Shown piece after piece: positions 1-9,892 of a DNA stretch of 64,000 nt. The stretch comes from an uncultured Phocaeicola sp. (lineage in GTDB: Bacteria; Bacteroidota; Bacteroidia; Bacteroidales; Bacteroidaceae): NCBI GenBank assembly GCA_947581855.1, contig CANPVZ010000005.1, positions 1 to 64,000 on the forward strand, given 5' to 3'. A model generated the notes under the pieces. That model was not told the origin of the DNA. It saw only the letters and a program-made list of their open reading frames with translations, and did no database searches. Both the position numbers and the translations under genes were made by a program. Within the stretch, counting starts at the first letter, position 1. Each line of letters starts with the position of its first letter.

Positions 1-1027
1 TAACTCCATATATCTATAAATTTGAAGGCAAAGATAAGAATTTATAATTTCAACCCTCAGATTTATTCATTGATCCCTTTTAGCTATATAACATAGTAAG
101 TCTGTATTGTATAAAAGAACTTCTTATTCCTAACTAACTATCCTAAATGTATTATGAAAGCTTTAATTTTGATATTGAATAATTCCACCGCAGTATTGTT
201 GCCCTCCTTTCAAAGAAATTAATAATATTCCAATAGTGCATTTGAATGGGATTTAACTACTCTTCCAAAGGTATGGAATACTGATTTATCCACTTTATTA
301 TACCACCTTGCAAGGTTTAGTCAAAGATTAACGTAAGGCTTTAAAGTATTTCTCTTTTACGATAAATCATTGCTAATCCATATAAGAAAAATTTTCTTTT
401 AATTCTTCTTTAAAACTATCGTTTATGTTCAAGTTGTGTCTAATATTGTTTTATAAAGAAACGAAATGTAATTGGCAGAAACAAAATATAAACAATTAAT
501 ATTTAATTAAATAATAAGAGTAGGAATACCTTATAATATAGTAAATTATTTAATGTGTCTGTCTTGTTTCTCCTTGAATATTTCCTTTCGCACATCTGTG
601 CAAGTAATCTCTCACAATTGTGAAAGATGTCTTTCATATATTGTAGAAGAGAACTCTCACAACTGTGAGAAAGAAAGTTTTTCAGGGAAAGCGAGATAAT
701 TTTCTATGCATGTAGCATAAATTGATCATTATCTTTTTTATTGATGCTTGAACACTTCCTTATACCAATAAGTATTTGGTAATTAGTAGCATATGAGCTA
801 TATATTTGCGCAAATTTTAGTTTCTTTTTGTTTAGATGGTCAAAATTCGTATCGGTCTGCCTACACTATAATAGAAAGTTTTTTATTGAAGATGAAAAGT
901 GTTTTTGAATAATAAACTTGATATGGGTATTTTTCATAGTTTATATATCAAATCTAATAGAAAATCAGTGGGTTTTATAAGGATAGACGGTATTGTTTTT
1001 GAATTGTTCTGATTTATTAAAGTAATT
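1..1027. other. Gene-free left edge with two short palindromes
   Basis: No open reading frame with coding character is visible on either strand over about 1 kb, and stops are dense in all frames. Two dyads lie 43 bp apart: a perfect 12-bp palindrome TCACAATTGTGA at 612-623 and TCTCACAACTGTGAGA at 655-670, with a GAAAGA/TCTTTC dyad between them. They could be operator sites for a gene beyond the left edge, but nothing in the window shows what they serve. Confidence 0.5.
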
Positions 1028-1028
1028 A

Positions 1029-1072
1029 ATTAGTAAAGCCATACTATTGTGTAATAGTACGGCTTTGCTAAT
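1029..1072 (-). terminator. Hairpin terminator of spt
   Basis: A 20-bp stem with two mismatches (arms 1029-1048 and 1053-1072) and a GTGT loop begins three bases beyond the spt stop codon. On the minus strand it is followed by an AT-rich tract with few T runs, so it is a probable rather than textbook intrinsic terminator. Confidence 0.6.
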
Positions 1073-1074
1073 TG

Positions 1075-2262
1075 TTATTTAATAAGATCTAAAGCTTTAA
1101 AGCATTTAATAAGTTTCTCTATAGCTCTGTCTATTTGTTCTTTTGAGTGTGTCGCCATCAAGGCAAAGCGTACTAGTGTGTCTTGGGGAGCGCATGCTGG
1201 TGGTACTACCGGATTAATGAAAACTCCTTCTTCAAAAGCTAATTTTGTTACTTCAAAAGTTTTGTCTGCATCACGTATATAAAGAGGTATAATCGGGCTT
1301 TCCGTATCTCCTATTTCGAAACCGTTGTCGCGGAAACATTTTAGTGCATAATTTGTAATGTCCCAAAGATGTTTTTGGCGTTCCGGTTCATTTTGGATAA
1401 TATGAAGAGCCTCCATGGCAGCAGCTGTTGCAGCTGGAGTGTTACTAGCTTGGAAAATATAAGAACGAGCGTTATGGCGTAACCAATTAATTGTATCCTT
1501 ATCGGAAGCGATGAAACCACCAATAGAAGCTAACGACTTAGAAAAGGTTCCCATAATTAAATCTATTTGGTCGGATAATTGGAAATGGTCGCATACTCCG
1601 CGTCCTTGTTTTCCAAAAACTCCTAATCCATGCGCTTCGTCTACCATGATGCTTGCGTTGTATTTTTCTTTTAAGCGAACGATTTCAGGAAGTTTGGCCA
1701 AATCACCTTCCATAGAAAATACGCCATCTACTATAATTAGTTTGATAGCATCCGGGGTACATGCTTGCAACAACTTTTCCAACTCTTCCATATCGTTGTG
1801 TTTGTATTTTAACTGAGTGGAAAATGAAAGCCGGCGTCCGTCGACAATAGAAGCATGATCTCGATCATCACAGATAATATAATCGTTACGGCCGGTAAGA
1901 CAAGGGATTACTCCTTCATTTACGGTAAATCCCGTAGAGAAGACTAACGCATCCTCTTTTCCTATAAATTCTGCTAATTCATGTTCTAATTGTAAATGTA
2001 GGTCAAGTGTTCCGTTCAGTAATCGAGAACCGGCGCAACCAGTACCGTATTTACGGGTTGCCGCGATTGCAGCTTCTATGATTCGTTTATCATAGGTTAA
2101 TCCCATGTAAGAATTTGAACCGAACATCAGGACTTTTTTGCCGTCCATGATTACTTCTGTGTCTTGTGCGCTGTCAATTTCACGAAAATAAGGGTAAACA
2201 CCTCTCTCCATGTACATTTGAGGCAGTCTGAATTTGCTAAACTTTTCTTGTAATAATCCCAT
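1075..2262 (-). CDS. spt: Serine palmitoyltransferase (alpha-oxoamine synthase family)
   Basis: This is a soluble PLP enzyme that condenses L-serine with an acyl-CoA to 3-keto-dihydrosphingosine, the first step of sphingolipid synthesis, a Bacteroidetes hallmark. The 395-residue length fits the alpha-oxoamine synthase family. Visible motifs are GSNSYMGL near 48-55, the cofactor-stacking His136 in DRDHASIVDG, Asp208 in VDEAHG, and the Schiff-base Lys242 in GTFSKSLASIGG. The ATG start is preceded by a divergent intergenic region with a minus-strand TATCTTTG box. The neighbouring lipid kinase gene diverges from it, which suits a lipid-synthesis locus. The related enzymes KBL (2-amino-3-ketobutyrate CoA ligase) and BioF share the fold; the serine palmitoyltransferase call rests on Bacteroides-like sequence character and on absence of adjacent biotin or threonine-degradation genes. 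Confidence 0.85.
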   Translation of the reverse strand: MGLLQEKFSKFRLPQMYMERGVYPYFREIDSAQDTEVIMDGKKVLMFGSNSYMGLTYDKRIIEAAIAATRKYGTGCAGSRLLNGTLDLHLQLEHELAEFIGKEDALVFSTGFTVNEGVIPCLTGRNDYIICDDRDHASIVDGRRLSFSTQLKYKHNDMEELEKLLQACTPDAIKLIIVDGVFSMEGDLAKLPEIVRLKEKYNASIMVDEAHGLGVFGKQGRGVCDHFQLSDQIDLIMGTFSKSLASIGGFIASDKDTINWLRHNARSYIFQASNTPAATAAAMEALHIIQNEPERQKHLWDITNYALKCFRDNGFEIGDTESPIIPLYIRDADKTFEVTKLAFEEGVFINPVVPPACAPQDTLVRFALMATHSKEQIDRAIEKLIKCFKALDLIK

Positions 2263-2359
2263 ATTATTAAATGTATAAGCTTAAAGCTTATCTAATTGAT
2301 TTACTGTTTATTGAGATGTTATAAATATCAATTATAAGCAATACTTTGAAAACAGGGGG

Positions 2360-2367
2360 CAAAGATA
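2360..2367 (-). promoter_or_regulatory. -7 box of spt promoter
   Basis: CAAAGATA on the plus strand reads TATCTTTG on the minus strand, matching the Bacteroidetes TAnnTTTG element about 100 bases upstream of the spt start. No convincing -33 TTTG is present. Confidence 0.45.
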
Positions 2368-2461
2368 ATAAAATATGTAATTGAATATGTAGTTTTCCTT
2401 AAAAAAATTCTTGCTATATAAATCTATTGGGTTTAGAAAGTGTTATTTAGAAGATTCGTAT

Positions 2462-2469
2462 TATTTTTG
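2462..2469 (+). promoter_or_regulatory. -7 box of lipid kinase promoter
   Basis: TATTTTTG fits TAnnTTTG and lies 24 bases before the start codon of the diacylglycerol-kinase-family gene, so the leader would be short. The -33 region is not recognisable. Confidence 0.45.
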
Positions 2470-2493
2470 CCAAACTAAGTTGATGACGATTAT

Positions 2494-3525
2494 ATGGATG
2501 AGAAAAAAAGAATTGTTTTTATAGCTAACCCTATTTCCGGTACACAGAATAAGAAACAGATTCTGCAATGTATTGATGAGAGGATTGATAAATCAAAGTA
2601 TGATTGTGAGATTATACTTACCGAATATGCCGGTCATGCTGTAGAGCTTGCAGCCAAAGCTGCTGAAGAGAGAGCTTCTGTAGTTGTTGCCGTAGGGGGT
2701 GACGGAACGATTAATGAGGTTGCGCGTTCTTTAAGGCACTCCCCTACTGCATTGGGAATTATCCCTTGTGGTTCTGGCAATGGATTGGCTCGACATTTGC
2801 AGATACCATTGGAAGTTAAAGGAGCCATGGATGTGGTTAATGAAGGTGCTGTGGAATGTGTGGATTACGGGAAAATTAATGGTATTCCTTTTTTCTGTAC
2901 CTGTGGAGTAGGTTTTGATGCTTTTGTAAGTTTGAAGTTTGCTTCATCAGGACGGCGTGGTTTGCTTACTTATTTGGAAAATACATTGCATGAAAGTTTG
3001 AAATATGAACCGGAAACTTATGAGATTGAAACAGGCGATGGTACATTAAAATATAAGGCTTTTTTGATTGCATGTGCTAATGCTTCCCAATATGGTAACA
3101 ATGCTTATATTGCTCCACAGGCTTCTTTAAACGATGGACTGATGGATGTTTCCGTGTTAGAACCGTTTACGGTTTTGGATGTCCCTTCTTTGGCTTATCA
3201 ATTATTTAATAAGACAATAGATCAAAATAGTCGGATTAAAACTTTTAAATGTAAGGAAATTCGTATTCATCGGGCAAAAGAAGGAGTCATTCATTATGAT
3301 GGAGATCCTGTGATGGCCGGGAAAGATATTGAAGTGGAGATTGTTCCCAAAGGGATTAATATGTTAGTAAATAAGGCTAAGCAATCTTCATTACCTGCTT
3401 CATTAATACAAATATTTTCTGATTATTTTAGTGAGGTGAATGCTTTGAAAGGAGATTTTAAAGATCGTAATCGTCAGTTGTTTGTTTTGAATCGTGAGCT
3501 TTTACGTAAATTGACTAAAAAATGA
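2494..3525 (+). CDS. Diacylglycerol/sphingosine kinase family lipid kinase
   Basis: The protein belongs to the DAGK catalytic-domain family, which phosphorylates diacylglycerol, sphingoid bases or related lipids with ATP. The ATP-binding GGDGT motif is at residues 68-72, followed by PCGSGNGLARHL near 91-102, both hallmarks of the family. The C-terminal part carries the beta-sandwich with HYDGDP near 269-274. At 343 residues it is somewhat longer than the usual 290-310, with a charged C-terminal tail. It is divergently transcribed from serine palmitoyltransferase, so a sphingoid-base or ceramide substrate is an attractive inference, but the sequence alone does not choose between lipid substrates. 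Confidence 0.85.
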   Translation: MDEKKRIVFIANPISGTQNKKQILQCIDERIDKSKYDCEIILTEYAGHAVELAAKAAEERASVVVAVGGDGTINEVARSLRHSPTALGIIPCGSGNGLARHLQIPLEVKGAMDVVNEGAVECVDYGKINGIPFFCTCGVGFDAFVSLKFASSGRRGLLTYLENTLHESLKYEPETYEIETGDGTLKYKAFLIACANASQYGNNAYIAPQASLNDGLMDVSVLEPFTVLDVPSLAYQLFNKTIDQNSRIKTFKCKEIRIHRAKEGVIHYDGDPVMAGKDIEVEIVPKGINMLVNKAKQSSLPASLIQIFSDYFSEVNALKGDFKDRNRQLFVLNRELLRKLTKK

Positions 3526-3915
3526 TGTGGTAGTTTTTATTTGTTGTTGAGGGATGCATATAATTAATGCATTAGGCTAATCAATCCATTACTGATTAAT
3601 GGGCTTTTTGTATTTTCAAATATTCCTCCAAATTTTGAGTTTGGTAACCCTAAGCGAAAACAATCTAAACAAAGGAACTAAGATACGGAATATTTCCCAA
3701 AAAGAACCATTAAGGGGGCAAAATTCTATAGCAAAAATTGCTTTTTAAATGTAGACGGTCGACAAGAAAAAGGTAGGTGAAATCAAGTAAAAGCACTCAT
3801 TTGAACATGTCTTTTTTTAGTTTTTATGATATTTACTGAATACCCTTTGTTTGTGAGTAACTGGAAAGTGCTTATATTGACATTATATAGTGTCGGATAA
3901 TAGTTGGTAAGTTAT
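3526..3915. other. Intergenic region with weak terminator
   Basis: This convergent gap holds no gene. A small hairpin CCATTA-CTGAT-TAATGG at 3586-3602 followed by GCTTTTT is the likely terminator of the lipid kinase gene. The rest is AT-rich with no repeat or motif that I can support. Confidence 0.45.
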
Positions 3916-4623
3916 TCACATTTTTAAATAAAAATCATGCGTAAGGCTTTTATATTCTTTACTGTATACTAAAGGTGAAAGCTCGAGGATGAGTGTCTTT
4001 TCTTCTACTCTCTCTGATGGCGTGAAACGAAATGCAAGCATGCAGCGTTTAGAAGATGCTGTAGGGGTGGTTTGGACCCAAGTTTTTCGCGAAGGATATA
4101 ATTTATTCTCTATAGCTAACCCCAGTATATTGTGGACTTCACTAGATGGGATAATAATGGAAAACTCTCCTTCGGGATGCAAAAGTTTTGCTGTATATTG
4201 CATAAGTTCCCGGAAGGAAAGTTTGGTATCATGTCGGGCAGTATTTCTCTCATTATTGTGGCATTCTAGCGAATTCGTAAAATAAGGCGGATTAGAAATT
4301 ATGGCATTAAAGCGAGTTTCTATTTTGAATTCTTTTAAATCTGCATTTATTATTTTTATGCGTTCCTTCCATGGGCTTCTGTCGACATTTTCCTGTGCTT
4401 GTGTGGCAGCTTCTTTATTGATTTCTATTCCGGTAATTATTGCTTGGCTTCGTTGAGCAGCCATTAAAGCAATTAGACCGGATCCGGTTCCGATGTCTAA
4501 TATTTGTTGTGCGTTATTGATATTAGCCCATGCTCCGATAAGTACGCCATCGGTACCAACTTTCATGGCGCAACGATCATGATAAATAGTAAATTTTTTG
4601 AATGAGAAATATGGTTTTGACAT
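3916..4623 (-). CDS. trmN6: tRNA1(Val) (adenine(37)-N6)-methyltransferase family protein
   Basis: A class I SAM-dependent methyltransferase of the TrmN6/YfiC type, which methylates A37 N6 of tRNA1(Val). The SAM-binding loop LDIGTGSG is at 42-49, the acidic ribose-binding residue is in TGIEINK near 64-70, and the N6-adenine signature NPPYF is at 111-115. The N-terminal FSFKKFTIYHDRCAMKVGTD is typical of the family, and 235 residues is the expected length. It is monocistronic, with a TATTTTTG -7 box on the minus strand at 4649-4656. The NPPY class is broad, so the exact tRNA target is inferred from family resemblance. Confidence 0.82.
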   Translation of the reverse strand: MSKPYFSFKKFTIYHDRCAMKVGTDGVLIGAWANINNAQQILDIGTGSGLIALMAAQRSQAIITGIEINKEAATQAQENVDRSPWKERIKIINADLKEFKIETRFNAIISNPPYFTNSLECHNNERNTARHDTKLSFRELMQYTAKLLHPEGEFSIIIPSSEVHNILGLAIENKLYPSRKTWVQTTPTASSKRCMLAFRFTPSERVEEKTLILELSPLVYSKEYKSLTHDFYLKM

Positions 4624-4648
4624 AATGTACTTTTCTTTAAAAGAAGAA

Positions 4649-4656
4649 CAAAAATA
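4649..4656 (-). promoter_or_regulatory. -7 box of trmN6 promoter
   Basis: CAAAAATA reads TATTTTTG on the minus strand, matching TAnnTTTG 26 bases upstream of the trmN6 start. Confidence 0.4.
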
Positions 4657-4753
4657 AAGAAAATACTTCAGTAGCTGATTATTTTAAGATTATTTTTAGT
4701 ATATATTATTGATATTTCAAGGCTTATGGTTTCTTTTTTTAATAAAGTATGTG

Positions 4754-4792
4754 TAATTTTGCAATCACTTTGCGCCTATTTGAATAGGGCGC
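4754..4792 (+). promoter_or_regulatory. lon promoter -7 box and 5' leader hairpin
   Basis: TAATTTTG at 4754-4761 fits TAnnTTTG. Immediately downstream, GCGCCTATT...AATAGGGCGC (4772-4792) forms a compact G+C-rich hairpin with one bulge that would sit at or near the 5' end of the lon transcript. It is too far from the ribosome site to mask it, so stability or a protein-binding role is more likely than translational occlusion. Confidence 0.45.
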
Positions 4793-4812
4793 TTTAAACG
4801 TATAGAATTTAG

Positions 4813-7281
4813 ATGATGAAAAGAAGAAGATTTAGCGAATTCGAAGACACTCAAGAGAGTGAACCGCGTGCATTCTCGTTAATCGCAGATTTTGAAGGAA
4901 ACGAAGAACATTTGTTTGAACAAGAGATTGATAAGTGCCTGCCTATTTTGCCTTTACGAAATATGGTGTTATTTCCGGGAATAGTTCTCCCTGTGTCTGT
5001 AGGGCGTAAATCGTCTCTGAAGTTGTTAAATGATGCCATTAAGCATAATAAACTGATTGGTACGGTATGCCAGCTTCAACCAGAAACGGAAAACCCGGAG
5101 ACTGATGATTTATACACTGTTGGAACCGTAGCCAAGATTGTACGTATTTTTGAAATGCCAGATCAGAGTACGACAGTTATATTACAAGGAATGCAACGTT
5201 TTAGTCTTCTTGAGGTACATGAACAACCCAGCCTTCACTATTTGATGGGAACAATTACTTCCATCGAAGAAGGATTACCTGAGAAGGATGATAAAGAATT
5301 TGAAGTGTTGGTTGATACTTGTAAAGATTTGGCTATAAAGTATGTGCAAACTGATAATATGCAGTCTGATTCAGGGTTTGCTATTCGGAATATAACGAAT
5401 AAAATGTTTTTGGTTAACTTTATATGTGCAAACTTCCCTTTAAAAACGGATGAGAAAATAGAACTTTTGAAAGAAAGTTCGTTACGTAACCGGGCTTATC
5501 GGTTGGTTAGTTTGTTGCGTCGTGAAATACAGTTAGCAGAGCTAAAAGCTAATATACAGATGCGCACACGCGAGGAAATAGATCAGCAACAGCGTGAGTA
5601 TTTTCTTCAGCAACAGATGAAGAATATTCAGGATGAATTGGGGGGGAGTGCTCAAGACCAGGAACTTGATGAAATGACAGAACAGGCGGCTCGGAAGAAA
5701 TGGAGTATGGATGTGCGTAAGATTTTTGACCGTGAAATGGCGAAATTGGAACGCACCAATCCTCAGTCACCAGATTATAATGTGCAACTCAACTATTTGC
5801 AGACTATGCTGAATTTGCCTTGGAGTGAATACACGGAAGATAATTTGAATCTGGTTAACGCAGAAAAGGTATTGAATAAAGATCATTACGGACTGGAGAA
5901 AGTTAAAGAACGCATATTGGAGCATCTTGCTGTCTTGAAGTTAAGAGGTGATTTGAAATCTCCGATTCTTTGTTTATATGGTCCTCCGGGAGTCGGTAAA
6001 ACTTCTTTGGGCAAATCTATTGCTGCAGCGTTGAAGCGAAAGTATGTTCGTATGTCATTAGGTGGTTTGCATGACGAAGCTGAGATTCGTGGACACCGTA
6101 AAACGTATATTGGGGCTATGCCGGGACGTATTATTAAAGGACTGATGAAAGCCGGCTCATCCAATCCGGTATTTATTTTGGATGAGATAGATAAAGTAAC
6201 CCAAGTAACTCATAATGGAGATCCTTCGTCTGCTTTGTTGGAGGTATTAGATCCGGAACAGAATAATGCTTTCCATGATAATTTTTTGGATGTGGATTAT
6301 GATTTGTCGAAAGTAATGTTTATTGCTACGGCAAATAATCTGAACTCGATTCCAGCTCCTCTACTCGATCGTATGGAACTGATTGAAGTTAGCGGTTATA
6401 TTACGGAAGAAAAAATAGAGATTGCCCGTAAACATTTAATTCCGAAAATCATGGAGTCGATGGGTATTGATAGAACAATGATAAAAATTCCGAAAAATAC
6501 GATTGAAGCAATTGTCGAATCATATACTCGTGAATCTGGAGTACGTGAATTGGAGAAGAAAATTGGGAAAGTGTTTCGTAAGTTAGCCCGTTTTTATGCA
6601 ACCAACGGTAATTATCCCATGCATGAGGTGAAACCGACTGATTTAAAAGATTTGTTAGGAGTTCCTGAATATACCCGGGATAAGTATCAGGGAAATGAGT
6701 ATGCAGGAGTTGTGACTGGACTTGCTTGGACTGCTGTCGGTGGTGAGATATTGTTTGTAGAAACTAGTTTAAGTAAAGGCAAAGGCGGAAAGCTTACTTT
6801 AACCGGTAACTTGGGAGATGTGATGAAGGAGTCGGCCATGTTAGCTCTCGAATTTATTAAAGCACATGCTTCTTTATTAGATTTGAATCCGGATGTATTT
6901 GAAAATTGGAACATTCATATCCATGTGCCAGAAGGAGCGATTCCGAAAGATGGTCCTTCTGCAGGTATCACGATGGCTACGTCGTTAGCTTCGGCTTTAA
7001 CACAGCGTAAAGTGAAAGCCCATTTAGCTATGACCGGAGAAATTACTTTGCGTGGTAAGGTACTTCCTGTAGGAGGAATAAAAGAGAAAATCTTAGCGGC
7101 AAAGCGGGCTGGTATCAAAGAAATAATAATGAGTGAAGAGAATCAGAAAGACGTTAACGAGATTCCGTCACTTTATCTGAAAGGACTTACTTTCCATTAT
7201 GTAAGTAATGTGAAAGAGGTATTTGCCATAGCTTTAACGAATGAAAAAGTAGAGGATGCCATAGATTTAACAGTAAGTTGA
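4813..7281 (+). CDS. lon: ATP-dependent protease Lon
   Basis: Lon is the soluble hexameric AAA+ serine protease that degrades misfolded and regulatory proteins. The order is LON substrate-binding domain (about 40-240, opening with [14 protein letters not shown]), coiled region, AAA+ domain with Walker [10 protein letters not shown] near 390 and Walker B FILDEIDK near 455, and the C-terminal protease domain with Ser716 in PKDGPSAG and Lys759 in GGIKEK forming the catalytic dyad. The 822-residue length is usual for Bacteroides Lon, which carries a short extra N-terminal segment. It heads a run with tgt (one base between genes) and an LptF/G gene, so the three are co-transcribed. Confidence 0.97.
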   Translation: MMKRRRFSEFEDTQESEPRAFSLIADFEGNEEHLFEQEIDKCLPILPLRNMVLFPGIVLPVSVGRKSSLKLLNDAIKHNKLIGTVCQLQPETENPETDDLYTVGTVAKIVRIFEMPDQSTTVILQGMQRFSLLEVHEQPSLHYLMGTITSIEEGLPEKDDKEFEVLVDTCKDLAIKYVQTDNMQSDSGFAIRNITNKMFLVNFICANFPLKTDEKIELLKESSLRNRAYRLVSLLRREIQLAELKANIQMRTREEIDQQQREYFLQQQMKNIQDELGGSAQDQELDEMTEQAARKKWSMDVRKIFDREMAKLERTNPQSPDYNVQLNYLQTMLNLPWSEYTEDNLNLVNAEKVLNKDHYGLEKVKERILEHLAVLKLRGDLKSPILCLYGPPGVGKTSLGKSIAAALKRKYVRMSLGGLHDEAEIRGHRKTYIGAMPGRIIKGLMKAGSSNPVFILDEIDKVTQVTHNGDPSSALLEVLDPEQNNAFHDNFLDVDYDLSKVMFIATANNLNSIPAPLLDRMELIEVSGYITEEKIEIARKHLIPKIMESMGIDRTMIKIPKNTIEAIVESYTRESGVRELEKKIGKVFRKLARFYATNGNYPMHEVKPTDLKDLLGVPEYTRDKYQGNEYAGVVTGLAWTAVGGEILFVETSLSKGKGGKLTLTGNLGDVMKESAMLALEFIKAHASLLDLNPDVFENWNIHIHVPEGAIPKDGPSAGITMATSLASALTQRKVKAHLAMTGEITLRGKVLPVGGIKEKILAAKRAGIKEIIMSEENQKDVNEIPSLYLKGLTFHYVSNVKEVFAIALTNEKVEDAIDLTVS

Positions 7282-7282
7282 T

Positions 7283-8413
7283 ATGACATTTGAACTACAA
7301 TATACTGATTCTAAATCAAATGCTAGGGCTGGTTTGATTAATACAGACCATGGGAAGATAAAAACACCTATCTTTATGCCCGTTGGTACTTTAGGTACGG
7401 TAAAAGGAGTACATTTGCATGAATTGAAAGAAGATATCAAGGCCCAGATTATATTAGGTAATACATATCATTTGTATTTACGTCCGGGCCTGGATATTTT
7501 GGAGAAGGCGGGTGGCTTGCATAAGTTTAACGGTTTTGAACGTCCAATGCTTACTGATAGCGGCGGATTTCAAGTATTCTCTTTGGCGAAAATTCGTAAA
7601 TTGCGTGAAGAAGGTGCTGAATTCCGTTCGCATATCGATGGCTCCAAGCATATCTTCACTCCCGAAAAAGTAATGGATATTGAGCGTACTATTGGTGCGG
7701 ATATCATGATGGCTTTTGATGAATGTCCTCCTGGTACCTCGGATTATGAGTATGCAAAAAAATCATTAGGATTGACTCATCGTTGGTTGGATCGCTGTAT
7801 AAGACGTTTTAACGAGACGGAGCCTAAATATGGTTATCATCAGTCATTATTCCCTATTGTGCAAGGATGCGTTTATTCTGATTTACGCAAACAATCGGCA
7901 GAGTTTGTCGCTTCAAAAGAGTGTGACGGAAATGCTATTGGTGGCTTGGCTGTAGGAGAACCTACTGAACAAATGTATGAAATGATAGAGGTTGTTAACG
8001 AAATATTGCCTAAAGATAAGCCTCGCTATTTGATGGGAGTTGGTACTCCGGTCAATATATTGGAAGGTATTGAGCGTGGAGTAGATATGTTCGATTGTGT
8101 AATGCCTACTCGTAACGGGCGTAACGGAATGCTCTTTACCAAAAATGGTATTATGAATATGCGCAATAAGAAATGGGAGGACGACTATTCTCCTATAGAG
8201 GCGGACGGAGCGTCTTATGTAGATACGATGTATTCCCGAGCATATTTGCGGCATCTTTTCCATGCGCAAGAGCTCCTTGCCATGCAGATTGCCTCTATTC
8301 ACAATCTAGCCTTTTATCTTTGGCTGGTCAGGGAGGCACGCAAACACATTATTGCTGGTGATTTCTCTACATGGAAATCCATGATGGTGAAACGAGTTTC
8401 GACAAGACTATAA
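7283..8413 (+). CDS. tgt: tRNA-guanine transglycosylase
   Basis: Tgt exchanges guanine 34 of GUN-anticodon tRNAs for a queuine precursor. The (beta/alpha)8 core is intact: substrate Asp92 in LTDSGGFQVFS, GGLAVGE near 220-226, and nucleophile Asp271 in FDCVMPTRNGRNG. The C-terminal zinc site is altered. The CxCxxC of the E. coli enzyme aligns with Gly309, Ser311 and Asp314 in DGASYVDTMYSRAYLRH, and only the His (His340 in SIHN) remains. The gene starts one base after the lon stop codon, so it is translationally coupled or co-transcribed. Length, 376 residues, is normal. The family is certain; whether the enzyme folds without zinc is open. Confidence 0.93.
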   Translation: MTFELQYTDSKSNARAGLINTDHGKIKTPIFMPVGTLGTVKGVHLHELKEDIKAQIILGNTYHLYLRPGLDILEKAGGLHKFNGFERPMLTDSGGFQVFSLAKIRKLREEGAEFRSHIDGSKHIFTPEKVMDIERTIGADIMMAFDECPPGTSDYEYAKKSLGLTHRWLDRCIRRFNETEPKYGYHQSLFPIVQGCVYSDLRKQSAEFVASKECDGNAIGGLAVGEPTEQMYEMIEVVNEILPKDKPRYLMGVGTPVNILEGIERGVDMFDCVMPTRNGRNGMLFTKNGIMNMRNKKWEDDYSPIEADGASYVDTMYSRAYLRHLFHAQELLAMQIASIHNLAFYLWLVREARKHIIAGDFSTWKSMMVKRVSTRL

Positions 8414-8422
8414 TCGGATAAA

Positions 8423-9547
8423 ATGAAAAAGAGATTAACTGAAATATTGAAGGAGAAATTAATAAAACGGCTCGACCGTTACATTATAGTCAAATTTCTT
8501 GGTACATACTTTTTTGCTATCGCATTGATTATTTCTATAGCGGTGGTCTTTGATATAAATGAAAATCTGGATAAATTCATGAATAATAATGCACCGATTA
8601 GTGCTATTATATTTGATTATTATTTGAATTTTATCCCCTATTTTTCGAATTTGTTTAGTCCGTTGTTTGTATTCATTGCTGTTATTTTCTTTACTTCTAA
8701 GTTAGCAGAGAATTCAGAGATTATTGCCATGTTCTCTACGGGGATGAGTTTCAAACGATTGATGCGTCCTTACATGATTTCCGCAGCTTTTATTGCGATT
8801 CTTACTTATATATTGGGTGCGTATGTGATACCGAAAGGCAGTGAAACACGTTTGGACTTTGAAAATCGATACAAGAAAAAGAAAAAGGCTGAATATGTAA
8901 GTAATGTACAAATGGAAGTCGCCGAAGGAGTGATTGCTTATATTGATCGGTATGAGAATTATAATAAGACTGGTTATCGTTTCTCATTGGATAAATTCGA
9001 AAATAAGAAGATGGTATCTCATTTAACAGCTCGTAGTATTGTATATGACTCTTTGGCGGAAAATAAATATCAGTGGAAAATACGGGATTATATGATTCGT
9101 GAATTGAAGGGAAAACGTGAGGTTATTACAAAAGGAACGCAGATGGATACGATTATAGCCATGCAGCCTCAAGATTTTCTTATTTCAAAGGGACAGCAGG
9201 AAACTATGACAAGTCCAGAATTGAAAGCTTATGTAAACCGACAAAAGCAACGAGGTTTTGCCAATACAAAAGAGTTTGAGATTGAATATCATAAACGAAT
9301 AGCTATGTCGTTCGCTTCTTTTATTCTGACTACTATTGGATTGGCTTTGTCTTCTCGTAAAGTGAAAGGCGGCATGGGATTACATTTGGGAATAGGTTTG
9401 GCACTTAGTTTCTCTTATATATTGTTTCAAACCGTTTCGGCCACATTCGCCGTTAATGCAAATATGCCTCCGATGATAGCTGTATGGATTCCGAATATTT
9501 TATATGCATTTATAGCAGTATATCTATATAGAAAAGCACCGAAATGA
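8423..9547 (+). CDS. LptF/LptG (YjgP/YjgQ) family LPS export permease
   Basis: An inner-membrane subunit of the Lpt machinery that extracts lipopolysaccharide and passes it to the periplasmic bridge. The 374-residue protein has the family layout: an N-terminal pair of membrane segments (IVKFLGTYFFAIALIISIAVVF near 22-43 and a second near 60-85), a third near 115-135, a central periplasmic beta-jellyroll domain, and three C-terminal membrane segments from about 290. It lies nine bases after tgt in the lon-tgt operon. Bacteroidetes carry more than one such permease, and from this sequence I cannot say whether it acts as LptF or LptG. Confidence 0.85.
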   Translation: MKKRLTEILKEKLIKRLDRYIIVKFLGTYFFAIALIISIAVVFDINENLDKFMNNNAPISAIIFDYYLNFIPYFSNLFSPLFVFIAVIFFTSKLAENSEIIAMFSTGMSFKRLMRPYMISAAFIAILTYILGAYVIPKGSETRLDFENRYKKKKKAEYVSNVQMEVAEGVIAYIDRYENYNKTGYRFSLDKFENKKMVSHLTARSIVYDSLAENKYQWKIRDYMIRELKGKREVITKGTQMDTIIAMQPQDFLISKGQQETMTSPELKAYVNRQKQRGFANTKEFEIEYHKRIAMSFASFILTTIGLALSSRKVKGGMGLHLGIGLALSFSYILFQTVSATFAVNANMPPMIAVWIPNILYAFIAVYLYRKAPK

Positions 9548-9807
9548 TATTGTTTAACTCATTTCATGCGATTGGTTAATGCTCAACATGTCTTTTTAAC
9601 ATGCGGGTACGGGGCTTTTAGTTTCATTTGGGGAATAATAGCGTTTTATTTGGATTTTTCCGTTTTGGTCACCAAACACAAAATATAGAGGAATTCTTGA
9701 AGATACAGAGATAATAACTGGTTATTAATAAATTAGTTGTATTAATTTATTTATTCTATGAATATCCCTGAAGAGTTTAAATGAATCAATTGTAGATAAA
9801 AGCAAAA
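9548..9807. other. Convergent intergenic stretch
   Basis: No gene is seen between the LptF/G gene and the terminator of the gene on the opposite strand. A short dyad CATGT...ACATG around 9588-9605 with a T5 run may end the lon operon, but it is weak. Confidence 0.35.
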
Positions 9808-9844
9808 AAACAGGAGAAAAGCTTTTGAGTCTTTCTCCAGTTTT
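9808..9844 (-). terminator. Terminator of thioredoxin-fold gene
   Basis: The arms AACAGGAGAAA and TTTCTCCAGTT form an imperfect stem. Read on the minus strand it is followed by seven T residues, a good intrinsic terminator about 50 bases past the stop codon. Confidence 0.6.
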
Positions 9845-9892
9845 GCTATTTTTTGTTGTATTATTTTTTTGTAAGAGGAAAGCTTTCTCCAA

